From assembly GCA_003242955.1 (NCBI GenBank), contig QJPH01000321.1:32164-96163 (forward strand): a stretch of DNA of 64,000 nucleotides, in the 5' to 3' direction. Each line of letters starts with the position of its first letter. Within the stretch, counting starts at the first letter, position 1. The notes beneath the pieces were generated by a model. It was not told the origin of the DNA. It did not search any database and saw only the letters and a program-made list of their open reading frames with translations. Shown here in pieces: positions 29,101 through 38,915 of the stretch. The DNA is from Candidatus Methylumidiphilus alinenensis. Its GTDB lineage: Bacteria > Pseudomonadota > Gammaproteobacteria > Methylococcales > Methylococcaceae. Position numbers and translations under genes: made by a program.

Positions 29101-30013
29101 TGGGATCAAAGATGTAATGAAACCATTTTTGGGCATCTTGGAATTTTTGATTCTGGCTCAGGTGGACAGCTACCAGTAGTGGGAAGTGGAAGAAGAGTTC
29201 CCAGTTATAAATCGAGTAGGCACCACTCGAAGAGAAATCGAGATTTTTTACAGGATAAGGCTGCTGCACCCACAGAGAGGGGTTGTAGTGGGTATTGTCG
29301 AAGATGCCTTCATAGAAAAACGGAAGGGGGAGACCGCTACGCAGGCTTATGACAGTTCCATTGGGCAGATTCAGTTGTGAGCCATCGGCGGTGAGAACCG
29401 CAGAGCTTGCGCCATTGGGCAAGGTAACGGCAGTGAAATCAGGAACGATAATGCCAGTGCCAGTGATCTGAATTCCGCTGGAATAAGCGAAGGGGATTTG
29501 GCCCGGAAGCGTCAGAGAAGTATCTGCCGCCAAATTGGATGTCGATCCGTCGGCATGATAAACCAATGTGCCCTTCGGGACTGTGACTAGGGTGTTATCG
29601 GCTAGGGTTAGCGGAGTGCCAGCCGTCAAGGCTAGTGTCGAGTTGTCCGAGGGGCGTAACGCAGCAATGCTGGCACTCAGCGATGCCCGTGTGCTGTTTG
29701 GAATGACCACTAAAGCTTGCTTTGGTTGACCCGGAGGGGGATTGGGCTGCGGCATGTAGAGAGTATCGGAATCTTCAAGTTCCGGCAGGCCACCTTCTTT
29801 CAAGCGCTCAAGCAAAGACAGCTTCATCATTGGCACGGCTGCCCGGTTGACGGCGACGTAAGGATGGAAATGGGGGAAAAACTGATAATTGAGGTTTATT
29901 CTCTCGAACGAGATATAGGTGGGGAATGCAGTCCACCCTGCGTTTTGCACATACAACTGGTGGGCTCTCGCATCCGCGTCGATCATGTTATGAAAGCTTT
30001 TGGATAGAAACAT
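26183..30013 (-). CDS. Tc toxin A component, C-terminal half (pore-forming and TcB-binding part)
   Basis: A 1276-residue protein matching the C-terminal part of TcA-type insecticidal toxins. It includes the WELFFHFPLLVA/WFHYIFDPT block, a long helical region (about 560-880) that would form the channel shaft, and a beta-rich C-terminal end of the TcB-binding kind. It lies 11 bp downstream of the TcA N-terminal gene, with a good Shine-Dalgarno (ggag) before its ATG. TcA is therefore split in two, as in the YenA1/YenA2 arrangement. Residues about 85-235 hold an unusual beta-rich, Thr/Leu-rich insertion with repeated LPNG-type turns. No signal peptide is visible, as usual for Tc proteins. It ends 30 bp from the convergent ATPase gene. 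Confidence 0.88.
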   Translation of the reverse strand: MFLSKSFHNMIDADARAHQLYVQNAGWTAFPTYISFERINLNYQFFPHFHPYVAVNRAAVPMMKLSLLERLKEGGLPELEDSDTLYMPQPNPPPGQPKQALVVIPNSTRASLSASIAALRPSDNSTLALTAGTPLTLADNTLVTVPKGTLVYHADGSTSNLAADTSLTLPGQIPFAYSSGIQITGTGIIVPDFTAVTLPNGASSAVLTADGSQLNLPNGTVISLRSGLPLPFFYEGIFDNTHYNPSLWVQQPYPVKNLDFSSSGAYSIYNWELFFHFPLLVAVHLSQNQKFQDAQKWFHYIFDPTDNSLGPTPERFWKVQPFQYTDVRMIQDILVNLSKPQDPQLYAETINSIASWQSNPFQPWAVAKFRPTAYRLKTVMAYLDNLIAWGDSLFQQYTIETINEATQIYIMAANILGPKPQAVPNKGAVKALTYGDLRGKLDGFGNSLVEMEVDMPFDMTPTSGTGTGPNGSQILPSIGQTLYFCIPRNDQFLAYWDKVADRLFKIHNSLNLQGVFQRLPLYDPPIDPALLVRAAAAGLDVSAIVSGLNQPLPLVRFQLLISKATEICQEVISLGSNLLSAIEKQDNESISLLRAQHENKLLQLAEMIKYSQWQDAQKSTQALQLSLATAIQRYSYYQKLLGRTDAQIQASIPQLDALDTGSLQNLNFSQLDSGSEPQMSLDPISPDISLKSTSVSDGEFKTLSNHEVGELKKLGLAHDFQETANGINVLGSVLALIPQFKTHVQPMGCGATIDFGGHHLSFNSEALASAARAVADQFSYEAGNAAKLGSYSRRELDWTFQGNTAKAEINQIIKQIRGAQIREAIANQEYTNHQAQTGNAQQIIDFLEGNPVEGVSQVKETTVGFYAWMKREVKALYANAFQLAFEVAKKSERALQNEIGDSSLAYIRYNYLDGNEGLLAGEKLFFDIKTMEMAYHDLNQREYELTKHVSLLQIDPIALIQLRATGSCAFTVPEEAFDLDCPGHYFRRIKSVALTIPCVAGPYTSVNCTLSLQNSAIRTNTDLPGNKYYRQGPDDKRFNDYYGTLQSIVTSSAQSDSGLFETNLRDERYLPFEYAGAVNSQWQITLPSDVQQFDFDTITDVVLHIRYTAREGGDVLKAAAVGNLNRLIKNAQTVGSVRLFSVRHEFPSQWSKFKSVAIGGAILTTELQLSFFPELYPFWSRGRIVGSNQLKAVEFFAEMPPKDTTASINMNDKADKTGNTYILARNPLLGNLLVGSLPSKGKALPAAITDSTHPPLTLYFDNNVMEDLWLAITWGI

Positions 30014-30024
30014 GGCATTCTCCG

Positions 30025-33000
30025 TTAGGATTTCGATTGCAGAGACATCGTGGCGACTGTTGTCGTAGATGAATTTCGTAGCGACTGGTTAATGTTCGCC
30101 AGTAAATTCAAGTTTATCCCTTGCCCACCTACAAGATTCATTGACTGACTGGCGGGCAAACCCGCCGAAGAATAACCTGTCACGCCTCCCGAAACCAAAC
30201 CACTGGTCACAACACCACTTGGGTTCAGCAAACCACTAGGCATGACCGAGGAAGTGCTGACACCCAGATTTATTCCACCATTCTTACCGATTGCCAGGTT
30301 CCCGAACAACACAGCAGTTGAGGAATTTGTCACCCAGTCGGTCATGTCGAGCAGCGGATAAACGGAATAGGCGGGGTCGACCGGGTTCACGGGAAACGGA
30401 CCGGCTACAGGCACCTGCGAGATCACTTGAACTTGGCCAACCAAGCTCCCAATGTTCCAATTTTTAACTGGAACCGCTGGCGGAATGGCCCATCCACTCC
30501 ATTCCTGTAGCGTTGTTTCTGTCAGGGACGGTTGTACGAAGAAGGTGAGTTCATTACTGTTGGATGGATCACCCGTGTCCTTGTAGAAAAACGGACTCAC
30601 CAGACTCCCCGCTTGTTGGTAAGCAGGGTCTTTTGGGTCGAGAAATGGGGACGGCACTACGGGGTTGGAACAGGGTAGGATCGCGAAGTTTTTGGCTGAT
30701 TGAAGAATCGTTTCATTTTCGGGGGTGCTGGTGCCGTAAATTGAGAGGTTATTTTGAAAGCTCACGGCCAAACTACCCGATCCTGTGTAAAGCGTTGCAT
30801 CAACTCCCGTTGCGTTGTAAACCATCTCGGGAGCGGGTTCCCAGTATTGTTCGTTAAAGTCCGGATTGCAATTTTTGCTAGTGACTCGGAAAGACGCACC
30901 ATCATCAGGATAGGCAAGATCGAGATGGATTTTGATCGCACCTTCGCCACCGCTGGCATCAACTTCCTTGGAGACGTGAATGGGAACATTCCTTGGATCG
31001 AAATCCTGAGGCACTATGATTGCTTGGAACCGGTTGATATCAGTGGAGATGGTGTTGCTCCATTTGCCATGCAAGTATTCGCTCCAATGCAATTGCAACT
31101 TGATTTGGGGCTGCGCCTGGGCACTGAAAATGTCGGTTGCCAGTTCTCCAAAATTAAGACTGCCCACCCCCTTTCCTTGATTGTTGTTATTGGAAGACTG
31201 AGGAGGTTGGGTCTGTGAAATGAATGTCACCCAATAGACGTTTAGTCTTCCTCGCCACACTGCGAGGACAATGTGGTCGCCTTGAATCTCGACGTTGACC
31301 GCTTCCCAAGCCGACCAGGCTCCGCTGGCGTAGGTGCGATAGAAGTATTTGTGCGGGTGGGAGTAGGTGCGTCCAAGAACGTGGAGGATGCTAACGCCGT
31401 TGGCGGAAAGGCTCTGTTCCAGATAGGAGGCGACGATGTCAAGGCGGGCTCGGACATCAAGGTCTTGCAAGTACTGGAGCAAGGCGGTTTCCACCAGATC
31501 GCTGGTGACATCGCCTTGCAGCAATGTACCCTCCAGGGTCTGGAACAAATCAGACTTGTCGAGGCGAAGTTCCGGCTCCATCCAATTTTCGGGGTAGAGG
31601 AAAATTTCCCGGTTGGCCTGCCAAACACGATAACGTTTCATCCACTCCCATGTGTCGGCATCAATGGCTGAGGGCGAAACATTCAGAGCAGGGTTGGTGT
31701 TGGCGTTTTCCAAATTCAGCAAGCAACGCTGAATAAAGGTCTGCACCGAAGACATCGCCAAACGCAAGCGGGAGGTTTGCACCACGGGTTCCATGCCAGG
31801 ATCGACGAGGAAATACTCAAAGAGTTGGTTGGAGTTTTCCAGCGATAGGTGTTGCACAAGATAGGCGACTAGGGCATCGCGTTTCTTTTGGCGAAGTTTA
31901 TCGAACACCGACTGCGCAATGGGCCTCCAGCTACTTGCAGTGTATTTTGCCTGTACAGCATTCTTGAAGCTGGCGGCGATCTGGCCCGGGGCGAAGCTTG
32001 GGGGCGGGTTCAAGGAAGCGACGAATGTGGCAACGGTGAGCACGGAGACAGGAATTCCCACGAGTTGTACCAGTTGCAAAGCATCCCAGAGTCGGCGGAT
32101 GCCCAGGTTGTTGCTAAAATGCTGATCGGTGCCAAGCGCTGTGGCTACACCATGCACAACTTGCGCATCGCGCCGGGTGAGATTCGCCAATAGGGTCCAA
32201 GGCGTATTGGGTTCTTGCGGAGCGTTTTGCGCCGCCGCTTGAAAAACATCGATCAGTCCGTCGGTACCCCCGGCTGGACCTTTGCGAAGATCAGCATAAT
32301 CAGCCAGCATCAGGAATTGGAAAAAGAGGTTTCTTGCATTCTTGGGCGAATCGTCAGACGGCTGTGTGGGCAGGGCGCTCAGTTTGAGATTGCTGAACTG
32401 CGAGGCGTTGGCAGTAAGGTAGGTGATCTCGCGCAAGTCCAAGCCAGTCACCTGGACAATCTGCAGAACCTTGGATAACAGCGTTTTTGCCCTATTAAAA
32501 CTCACGAATGCCTGTTGGGGATAAAGTACGATCTGGCTCAGCGGACCTTTGGGCAGGGTTTCACCTTGGATCAGGAGGCTAGCACCGTGTGGTCCTAGGG
32601 AAGAGAAATCCAGACTGAAATGGTAGGCCACACCACCCTTCAACTGTACAAACTGACTGACTTCGTCATTTGGTTTTGTTGCCTTCGATGAACTTGGGAT
32701 GACCGGGTTTGCGAGTAAAGCTGTGGGATCGGGCGAGTCAATCTGTAATGCCGCAGCGGCACCAGTATCGCCGAGTTCGGCGAAAAAGCGATACGGTCCA
32801 TCGGTCGGAACCTGCAGATAGCCTTCAAAATGGGCACTTGCCGTTCCGGTCTTGCTGTTGGTGGGATCGGCAGTGTCTGGAGTAACCGCGATTCCTCCGG
32901 ATTGGAAAGCGCCTGTGCCATCAGTTGAAGTGTAAAAGAGAGCGCTGACACCTTGTTTTCCGACGGAGAGAAACGTCTCCAACAAGGAGGTTCCGGTGTT

Positions 33001-36000
33001 GGTAGGGTCGGACAGCAGTGCCGCATCGGTGACCAAGGCTTCGATCAAATTCGAATCGGATGCGAGATTGGCAGACAGGGTTTGGAGTACGAGTTCGCGC
33101 GATAGTTTTTGCGCAAGGAGAGGAAGAAACGCCTGTACCAGTTCGGCTTTGACGAGCTTTCGCTGTTTGGAGGCATCAATACCGACAAACGGCTTTACAT
33201 AGGTGTCGAGATCGTTTGCTGTCACGCTGAGGAGGCCGTCGGCCAGCATCTGGAACATTGTCACAACTTGGTTGCGAACATCCTGTAGAAGACTGCCGAG
33301 AAGCGGCGATGCAGGCAGTAAATTCAACAACTGCAAGCGCATGGCATCCGTCAGCACGCCCATACAGGTCAGTGTCTGTTGGTTAGCCGTAGGATCGTAG
33401 CTGAATTGAAGCTGAGGAAATGGGTCGGTGATGGTCCCATTTTGCCGGGCAGCGGCAAGCGCATCGAAAAACGCAACGGAATCGAAAGCATTGGCTGCGT
33501 TCTGCATGGAAACGTAGGTGTGCAGATTCACCCACATAGCTAGGATGGTTCCAACCAGTTGTGAGTAAGCGGGCTGGGTTTGCTGCTGGATAGTGTTGAG
33601 CAGCGTTGCCATAACTGTGGACAGCGGAGGGGGGATTGCAAGTGAGGTCAAGACATTCTTTTTCGCATCGGTGAGAACTCCGCGATAACCGAGCCATTGC
33701 AGGCTATCGCTTGCGTCATAGCTTAGCGTGAGCGCGGGGTCTAGCGGCATGAGCTTGTCGGGAGGTAACCCTGCTGGCAAACCCGTTTGAACAGCCTGGT
33801 ATTCCGCAAGACTGGCCCAAACACCCAGAAAATCTCCCACGCGCTGGACTAGCGACTGTTGAGCGGCAGTCTGCAATTGATCAAGTAGACTGCTAAACAG
33901 CGGCGTATTGTTAATATGTTCAAGCTGGGATTTTTTCCAGTTAAGAAGCAAGCCCGTATAAGTCACAGATTGCGTGTCTGAGACTGGATCATAGTTAAAC
34001 GAAAGCGCACTCTCCGATGCAAAAGGCTTGGGATCAATCTGGTTCGCCGGGAGGACGGGTCTGGTGCTGACGGTGTAGGTCCGCGAGTCGCTGAGCAAGG
34101 CGAAGAGACTGGTTAACATGCCTGCAGGCAAAAGACGGGAAAGGGTCTGGTCGATCAGGCTTTCGGACATGCCCAAGAGCGCCGCTGGCGATGGCACTGC
34201 GTTCTGAGCCTGAATTTGCCGCAGTCCGTTGGACAAGGTTTGCACTAGCGCCGTCTGCGTGTTGGGATCGTTTTGATACTTTCCCACCGGGTCAAATTGA
34301 TGTCGCAAGAGGTATTGCAGGTCTTCCACGCTAAAGCCGCTGTTCTGCACAGCGGCAACTTGCTTCACGAACAATAGTATCTGGGTGTAGAGTCTGTCAT
34401 CGGCCAGAGCGGTAAGCGGATTTCCCGACAATGGCTGAAACAGGTCCAAGCCAGATAAGTCCTTTAAATTGATCAGTTCCTGTACGGATAATTGTAAGCA
34501 TTTAGCCAAGGAACTGTAGCGATGACAAATGGAAAGATTGTCCAGCGTGAAGCTGGGAACAATGGTGTTGCTCCCGCCGACAAGAATTGCCACGGTAGTG
34601 GCGGCGGCACCGGCATCAGCGAGAATGGCGGCAACCTCGTCCGCAGTGATGCCCAAAACGCCCTGAACTGTCGGCTGGTGCGCCGCTAAAGTGGAGGGTG
34701 GGGCTGTCGCAAAATCTGTCAACGGTGTGGGAAACTGACCGTTGGGATCGTCGAAAGCCCAATCGCTGTTCAGTGTGCTGGATGTCAGGAAGAGTTGCGC
34801 ATAGAGCGGATCGTCGCCTATCACTGGCAGGTTTGCCCAGAAAGGCAGCAGTGCGATGCGTCCTAGAGCGGGTGTCAGAGTGTTGTTGAGATCGTCGAGA
34901 TGCGCCAGATAGACCAGAGCCGTCTTCCAAGCTGAACCGAACGCGGTGGAAAAGGCGGGATCACCCCACGGCGGAAGATTTGCCGGGAAGAAAAGTTGCA
35001 GCGCACGATCAGTTTCGTCCAGGGTCCAGCCCAATTTCTTCCACAGGCGAGTGAATAGATTGAAGCGAAGATAGTCGAGAACGACGGCAGGAGAACCGTC
35101 GGCGTATTGCAGAATAGTGCCACTGAAATCGCAACCGGAGTTTGGATCGTCAAGCACTAGGACTTTTTTGGAAAAATTCGCAGGAAGAAGCAGACTTAGC
35201 CAAGTTCGAGCGTTGAATGTGGATGAGTTGTTTTGGTTTTTGTACTTCAAGGTGATGCCGTCTAGCAGCGCCTCAAAATCGGTCTTGGCTTGCCCGGTCA
35301 AAGCAGGGTAGCCAGGTTGATTGGTATAGCTGAAGGCATCGCTCATTTCAATTCCGTAACGCTTGAACTGAAAAGTCAATGCGTAGAGCGACGGATTCAG
35401 AAATCCGGTAGTGACCAGATCGGTGAGTTCTTGGTAGCTCAACCCCAGCCTTTGGGAAAGTGTTTTGGCAGACTTCAACTCGCTCAGGGCGGTGGGTTCG
35501 GCACTGTAACCGTAAAGTTTAAACCAGTTAGTCACGGAGGTTGAGTCCGCGACGGTCAAAACGCCGTATTCGGACGGAGAAAGGCCCAGAGACTCCGACA
35601 ATATTTGTGCATTATAGTATGGAAAATTTTTTCCGTCGGAGAAAAGTTCGAGCGAGTTGGCCGGACGGAGCACACGCAATACCTGAGCTAGCGGTGCGTT
35701 GAAGTAGTTGAGGAATCCCCTGACTGTTTCTATCCATAGATCAAATGGCAAATTGAGTGGGTAGGCTGCTTGCTTGAGAGGCCCGTTATAGACGGAAGGA
35801 AGAATATTCTGCGGCTCAGCCGTGAGATCGGCGGTAGTGGCAGTGCCAGTGTCGTAAGCGGCTTTGGCATCAAGCTGCGAGTTCGCGATGTAGTATTCAA
35901 GAATCTCGTTCACTAGATCGATGTAGGGCATCGCCGTATTAGTGTTTTCGCAGGTCAAAGGCAATGCCGCGAGGTCGGGGCGGCGACCGGTAACGGTGAT

Positions 36001-37854
36001 GGGGTTAACCGTTTTGTCCTGGCCTATCAATACATCAAGCGGTGTGTAGCCCTTCGCATTGCTGGCCGATTTATTCAAAAACTCCAGCAGATCGACAAAG
36101 TAGGCGGCGGGGCTCAACACCGAGCGACATTGATCGCACTGGCAAAAATCCAGGTTGCCGAACAGTTGTGCCATGGTGGGGAATTGCTGGACGATGGCGT
36201 TCTTGGCATTTTGCCGGTCAGTCTCGGAGGCGGAAAGCGCGTAGGCCGGGGCGGAATTATCCAACTGCTTCGCCATGGCGAAAAAATTGAACGTGACAGA
36301 ACTGACCGTTTGTGCCTGACCATAGACAATCTCGGCTTCTCCGGGTGGAAATTCCTGAGAGAACTTGCTGATGAACTGCCCCTTTGAATAGCCGGCAATT
36401 TGGCGGGCGGATGTGAAGCCCAAATTCACAGCGGCCTGCAAGGACTCCGTGCTGGGAGTGATCTGAAAGAGCCGATGGAGAGTTTTCAGGCTCTGTTTGC
36501 TGTCGGAACCCAAAGTAGGCAGCCCAGCAGGAGGATTATTGAGAAACGCATTCAGGGGTGTTCGGCCCAACTTATAGCCGAGGGAAGCCGCAGCTTTCAA
36601 AAATGAAGCGACTTCGCCACCTGTCTTTCCCGAAAAATGGGTAAGCTCCTTATTTTCGATCATGCGGGCGGTGGCTTCGGTGGGGAAGCTGATCCGGATT
36701 TTGCGGGCGAGATCCGCAGAATAGGCTGTCAAACGGTCATTGGTGGTTTTACCCGGATAGATTCCGGGAATCAGTGCCTGGAGCGCTTGGTCTCCGCCAT
36801 TGCCTGCAAGCGATTTCAGTGTCGTTTGCCAGCTTTCGGGGCGGTAATAATCTTTGTATACAATTTGCGATAAGTTGTTCACCAGGCCGAGGTCGTTCTG
36901 AAGTTTCTGCGCCAGCGGTGCGCTATTGTGGGTAAGGTAGAGCAACTTGCCTTGAAACTTAAGCACATCCAAGGTGCGTGCGGGGATCTTGAGGGCGGCC
37001 GCTTGCGTCCAGAAATTGCTTGAGTCGTAGTGGGTCAGATAGAGATTGGTGAAAGCGGCTTGTTGACCAGGATCGGTCAATGTTACGGAGAGAATATTGC
37101 CAAAGCTTGAAACGGCCCCCTGAGCGGTCATGGCGAGTTGGGTCTTCGTCGCAAAGGCTTTGAAGGCGTTCACGGCATTATTGATCCGGTCCCCGGCAAC
37201 GGCAACGATTCCAGCTTTGTTAGCCTTTATAAGAGCCTGTTGCACCGTGACGGCGGGTACCATTGCCAAAAGTGATGGATCGCTAGGAAGGCCGATGCGA
37301 AATAATCCATAAAGCGACTCTTGGTCCATGCCGGTGACAGGCATTTGTTGGGCTGCGGTGGCTGCAATGGCCAACAGTCGCGCATCCCAGTTAGTGGACT
37401 GGTTGAGCAGGGTCAAGTCCTGACGATCCGCGCCCTCCACGGTCCCTGCGAGTTGCGCAACTCCACCGATGGTTTTCATGTCAGTGGCCAGCCTTTGGAA
37501 TTCTGGAGCCAGCGGCTGGACTGACGAAGGGACAACAAGGTTTAGCGTTTCTGAATTCTGAGCGCTGAACTTCGTGCGCGAAACAGGGACTTCATTACCG
37601 GAAGCATCCAACACCCTGACCTGAATATTCGGCAGCGAGGATCCCGGAAAAGTGTAGGAAATGGCGTATTTGCCTTGGGCATCACTCTTGGTTTCGCCCA
37701 ATTTGATATTTTTTCCGCCAAAATTTACACTGTAAAGTCTAGCAGTTATTCCAGCCGCAACCAGTCCATTGTCGAACACCAAGTTACCTTGGAGGCTAAG
37801 CTGCGGGGACTCCCGACTTGGAAGAACACTATTAAGGGTATTAATTTCTGACAT
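30025..37854 (-). CDS. Tc toxin A component, N-terminal part (VRP1, PA14 and neuraminidase-like regions)
   Basis: A 2609-residue protein. The first 120 residues resemble a carboxypeptidase-regulatory-like beta domain. Near 565 is the DFCQCDQCRSVLSPAAYFVDLL block typical of the Salmonella virulence plasmid A (VRP1) region of TcA shells. Three related segments of about 100 residues start near 1282, 1374 and 1484 (patterns such as SFNYDP, LSYDAS, FSYDPT followed by a TGLL/GVLTD turn). A PA14-like module lies at about 1622-1765. The ENWMEPELR block of the neuraminidase-like region is near 2100. In a TcA assembly this part forms the outer shell and receptor-binding domains. The pore and TcB-binding portion is on the next gene, so the pair totals about 3885 residues, well above a usual single-chain TcA of about 2500. 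A strong Shine-Dalgarno (ggggag) precedes ATG 37854. Confidence 0.88.
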   Translation of the reverse strand: MSEINTLNSVLPSRESPQLSLQGNLVFDNGLVAAGITARLYSVNFGGKNIKLGETKSDAQGKYAISYTFPGSSLPNIQVRVLDASGNEVPVSRTKFSAQNSETLNLVVPSSVQPLAPEFQRLATDMKTIGGVAQLAGTVEGADRQDLTLLNQSTNWDARLLAIAATAAQQMPVTGMDQESLYGLFRIGLPSDPSLLAMVPAVTVQQALIKANKAGIVAVAGDRINNAVNAFKAFATKTQLAMTAQGAVSSFGNILSVTLTDPGQQAAFTNLYLTHYDSSNFWTQAAALKIPARTLDVLKFQGKLLYLTHNSAPLAQKLQNDLGLVNNLSQIVYKDYYRPESWQTTLKSLAGNGGDQALQALIPGIYPGKTTNDRLTAYSADLARKIRISFPTEATARMIENKELTHFSGKTGGEVASFLKAAASLGYKLGRTPLNAFLNNPPAGLPTLGSDSKQSLKTLHRLFQITPSTESLQAAVNLGFTSARQIAGYSKGQFISKFSQEFPPGEAEIVYGQAQTVSSVTFNFFAMAKQLDNSAPAYALSASETDRQNAKNAIVQQFPTMAQLFGNLDFCQCDQCRSVLSPAAYFVDLLEFLNKSASNAKGYTPLDVLIGQDKTVNPITVTGRRPDLAALPLTCENTNTAMPYIDLVNEILEYYIANSQLDAKAAYDTGTATTADLTAEPQNILPSVYNGPLKQAAYPLNLPFDLWIETVRGFLNYFNAPLAQVLRVLRPANSLELFSDGKNFPYYNAQILSESLGLSPSEYGVLTVADSTSVTNWFKLYGYSAEPTALSELKSAKTLSQRLGLSYQELTDLVTTGFLNPSLYALTFQFKRYGIEMSDAFSYTNQPGYPALTGQAKTDFEALLDGITLKYKNQNNSSTFNARTWLSLLLPANFSKKVLVLDDPNSGCDFSGTILQYADGSPAVVLDYLRFNLFTRLWKKLGWTLDETDRALQLFFPANLPPWGDPAFSTAFGSAWKTALVYLAHLDDLNNTLTPALGRIALLPFWANLPVIGDDPLYAQLFLTSSTLNSDWAFDDPNGQFPTPLTDFATAPPSTLAAHQPTVQGVLGITADEVAAILADAGAAATTVAILVGGSNTIVPSFTLDNLSICHRYSSLAKCLQLSVQELINLKDLSGLDLFQPLSGNPLTALADDRLYTQILLFVKQVAAVQNSGFSVEDLQYLLRHQFDPVGKYQNDPNTQTALVQTLSNGLRQIQAQNAVPSPAALLGMSESLIDQTLSRLLPAGMLTSLFALLSDSRTYTVSTRPVLPANQIDPKPFASESALSFNYDPVSDTQSVTYTGLLLNWKKSQLEHINNTPLFSSLLDQLQTAAQQSLVQRVGDFLGVWASLAEYQAVQTGLPAGLPPDKLMPLDPALTLSYDASDSLQWLGYRGVLTDAKKNVLTSLAIPPPLSTVMATLLNTIQQQTQPAYSQLVGTILAMWVNLHTYVSMQNAANAFDSVAFFDALAAARQNGTITDPFPQLQFSYDPTANQQTLTCMGVLTDAMRLQLLNLLPASPLLGSLLQDVRNQVVTMFQMLADGLLSVTANDLDTYVKPFVGIDASKQRKLVKAELVQAFLPLLAQKLSRELVLQTLSANLASDSNLIEALVTDAALLSDPTNTGTSLLETFLSVGKQGVSALFYTSTDGTGAFQSGGIAVTPDTADPTNSKTGTASAHFEGYLQVPTDGPYRFFAELGDTGAAAALQIDSPDPTALLANPVIPSSSKATKPNDEVSQFVQLKGGVAYHFSLDFSSLGPHGASLLIQGETLPKGPLSQIVLYPQQAFVSFNRAKTLLSKVLQIVQVTGLDLREITYLTANASQFSNLKLSALPTQPSDDSPKNARNLFFQFLMLADYADLRKGPAGGTDGLIDVFQAAAQNAPQEPNTPWTLLANLTRRDAQVVHGVATALGTDQHFSNNLGIRRLWDALQLVQLVGIPVSVLTVATFVASLNPPPSFAPGQIAASFKNAVQAKYTASSWRPIAQSVFDKLRQKKRDALVAYLVQHLSLENSNQLFEYFLVDPGMEPVVQTSRLRLAMSSVQTFIQRCLLNLENANTNPALNVSPSAIDADTWEWMKRYRVWQANREIFLYPENWMEPELRLDKSDLFQTLEGTLLQGDVTSDLVETALLQYLQDLDVRARLDIVASYLEQSLSANGVSILHVLGRTYSHPHKYFYRTYASGAWSAWEAVNVEIQGDHIVLAVWRGRLNVYWVTFISQTQPPQSSNNNNQGKGVGSLNFGELATDIFSAQAQPQIKLQLHWSEYLHGKWSNTISTDINRFQAIIVPQDFDPRNVPIHVSKEVDASGGEGAIKIHLDLAYPDDGASFRVTSKNCNPDFNEQYWEPAPEMVYNATGVDATLYTGSGSLAVSFQNNLSIYGTSTPENETILQSAKNFAILPCSNPVVPSPFLDPKDPAYQQAGSLVSPFFYKDTGDPSNSNELTFFVQPSLTETTLQEWSGWAIPPAVPVKNWNIGSLVGQVQVISQVPVAGPFPVNPVDPAYSVYPLLDMTDWVTNSSTAVLFGNLAIGKNGGINLGVSTSSVMPSGLLNPSGVVTSGLVSGGVTGYSSAGLPASQSMNLVGGQGINLNLLANINQSLRNSSTTTVATMSLQSKS

Positions 37855-38066
37855 CTATTTTCTCCCCAGCGATTGGTGTACTTATGCCGGACGGGATATT
37901 CCTCCCGTCCGCAACGATTCCGGCGACCGTCGTGCCATGGGCGATCATTCGGCCTTGCTGCCATGCCCCAGACATCCGGGTATTGCCGCCAATTTCAAAC
38001 CCTGCGACGGGGCGAATGCCCCGTCCGTCTCAGATATTCCCGTTCCCGTCTGGACCGGCCCCATAA
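37855..38066. repeat. Hairpin-rich intergenic spacer between TcB-C and TcA
   Basis: This 212-bp spacer has no convincing ORF but contains short inverted pairs built on gacggg/cccgtc. One is ggacggg...cccgtcc at about 37892-37911; another is gacgggg...ccccgtc near 38008-38025. They could slow or stop transcription between the two toxin genes or be intergenic repeats. No T-run follows them on the minus strand. Confidence 0.4.
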
Positions 38067-38915
38067 TCAACGCTTGGCCTGGACACTATTGATTTTCTGT
38101 GCCTCTGCCTTAATTCTCTCGAAATTCTGGATTTCGCTCTTGAGGGCATAGATTTTCGCGTCCCGCCTTTCGTCGGCTTCAGTCAGGTTGCGGGTGGGCA
38201 AGGTCTCGGGATGCAGATCGGCCAATTCCTTGGTCAGGACCGTCAACCGTTCTTCCGCATAGGTGAACAGCATTTTCGACATGGTGTCGAGCAAGGCTTT
38301 AAGTTTCTTGGGGTCTTTGTAATCGCCATGTGTGCCGAACGTCTTCAAGCCTGCAAAGAACTGTTCCTTGGTCCCCTTCTCGTCAGTCAGCGCCTTATAC
38401 GCAGTTTGCCACGTCCCCTTGAGCTTCTCGATATACGCCTGGATGGCATCTTCCTTGGTCTTGAATAGCGGCACGTCCACGGTTAGTTGCTTCAATTCTT
38501 TCAATACCTTGGTCTCTGTCACAGTCTTGTCCTTGTTCGTCACCTTGTCCACGTCCATACGAAAACGATCCCATTTGCCAGCCTTGGGAATATCCTTCTT
38601 TTCTTTCATGTTGACGGTCGCCGGGTCGAGACTGCTTTTCACATATTCCCAGGGATGCGCCTTTGCGGATCCTGCCGTTCCCGATCCTCCCTGTAGATTG
38701 AAGATGTTGTAGCCCTTCTGCTCCTGGAAATTGCCCTGGTCGTCTTGCCATTGCGTCGTGCTTTCGGCGCGGGCTTGCGCTACCATGAGGATGCGCTTGG
38801 ACAGTTCTACCGGTATCTCCTTGTCGCCGGATTTGAATGAACTGAAACGCAAGATCGGCATGGCGACTTCTGCGAGCCACTTGCGGTCGAAGTCGGTCAA
38901 GTCGGCACTCTGCGT
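38067..38915 (-). other. Variable C-terminal toxin domain, GH73/lysozyme-like
   Basis: Residues about 2165-2446 follow the RHS core border. The stretch contains ILMVAQARAES with E2215, then YNIFNLQGG, a TKEDAIQAYIEKL segment, and FFAGLKTFG...YKDPKKLKALL. This order (helix with catalytic Glu, N-F/I-NL-G, later Y/A-x-L repeats ending in a Y-DP-KL motif) is that of FlgJ/GH73 beta-N-acetylglucosaminidases with a lysozyme-type fold. It has a charged Lys-rich insertion and a coiled-coil-like end. The predicted activity is glycan hydrolysis, of peptidoglycan or another N-acetylglucosamine polymer. This rests on motif order only. Confidence 0.5.
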
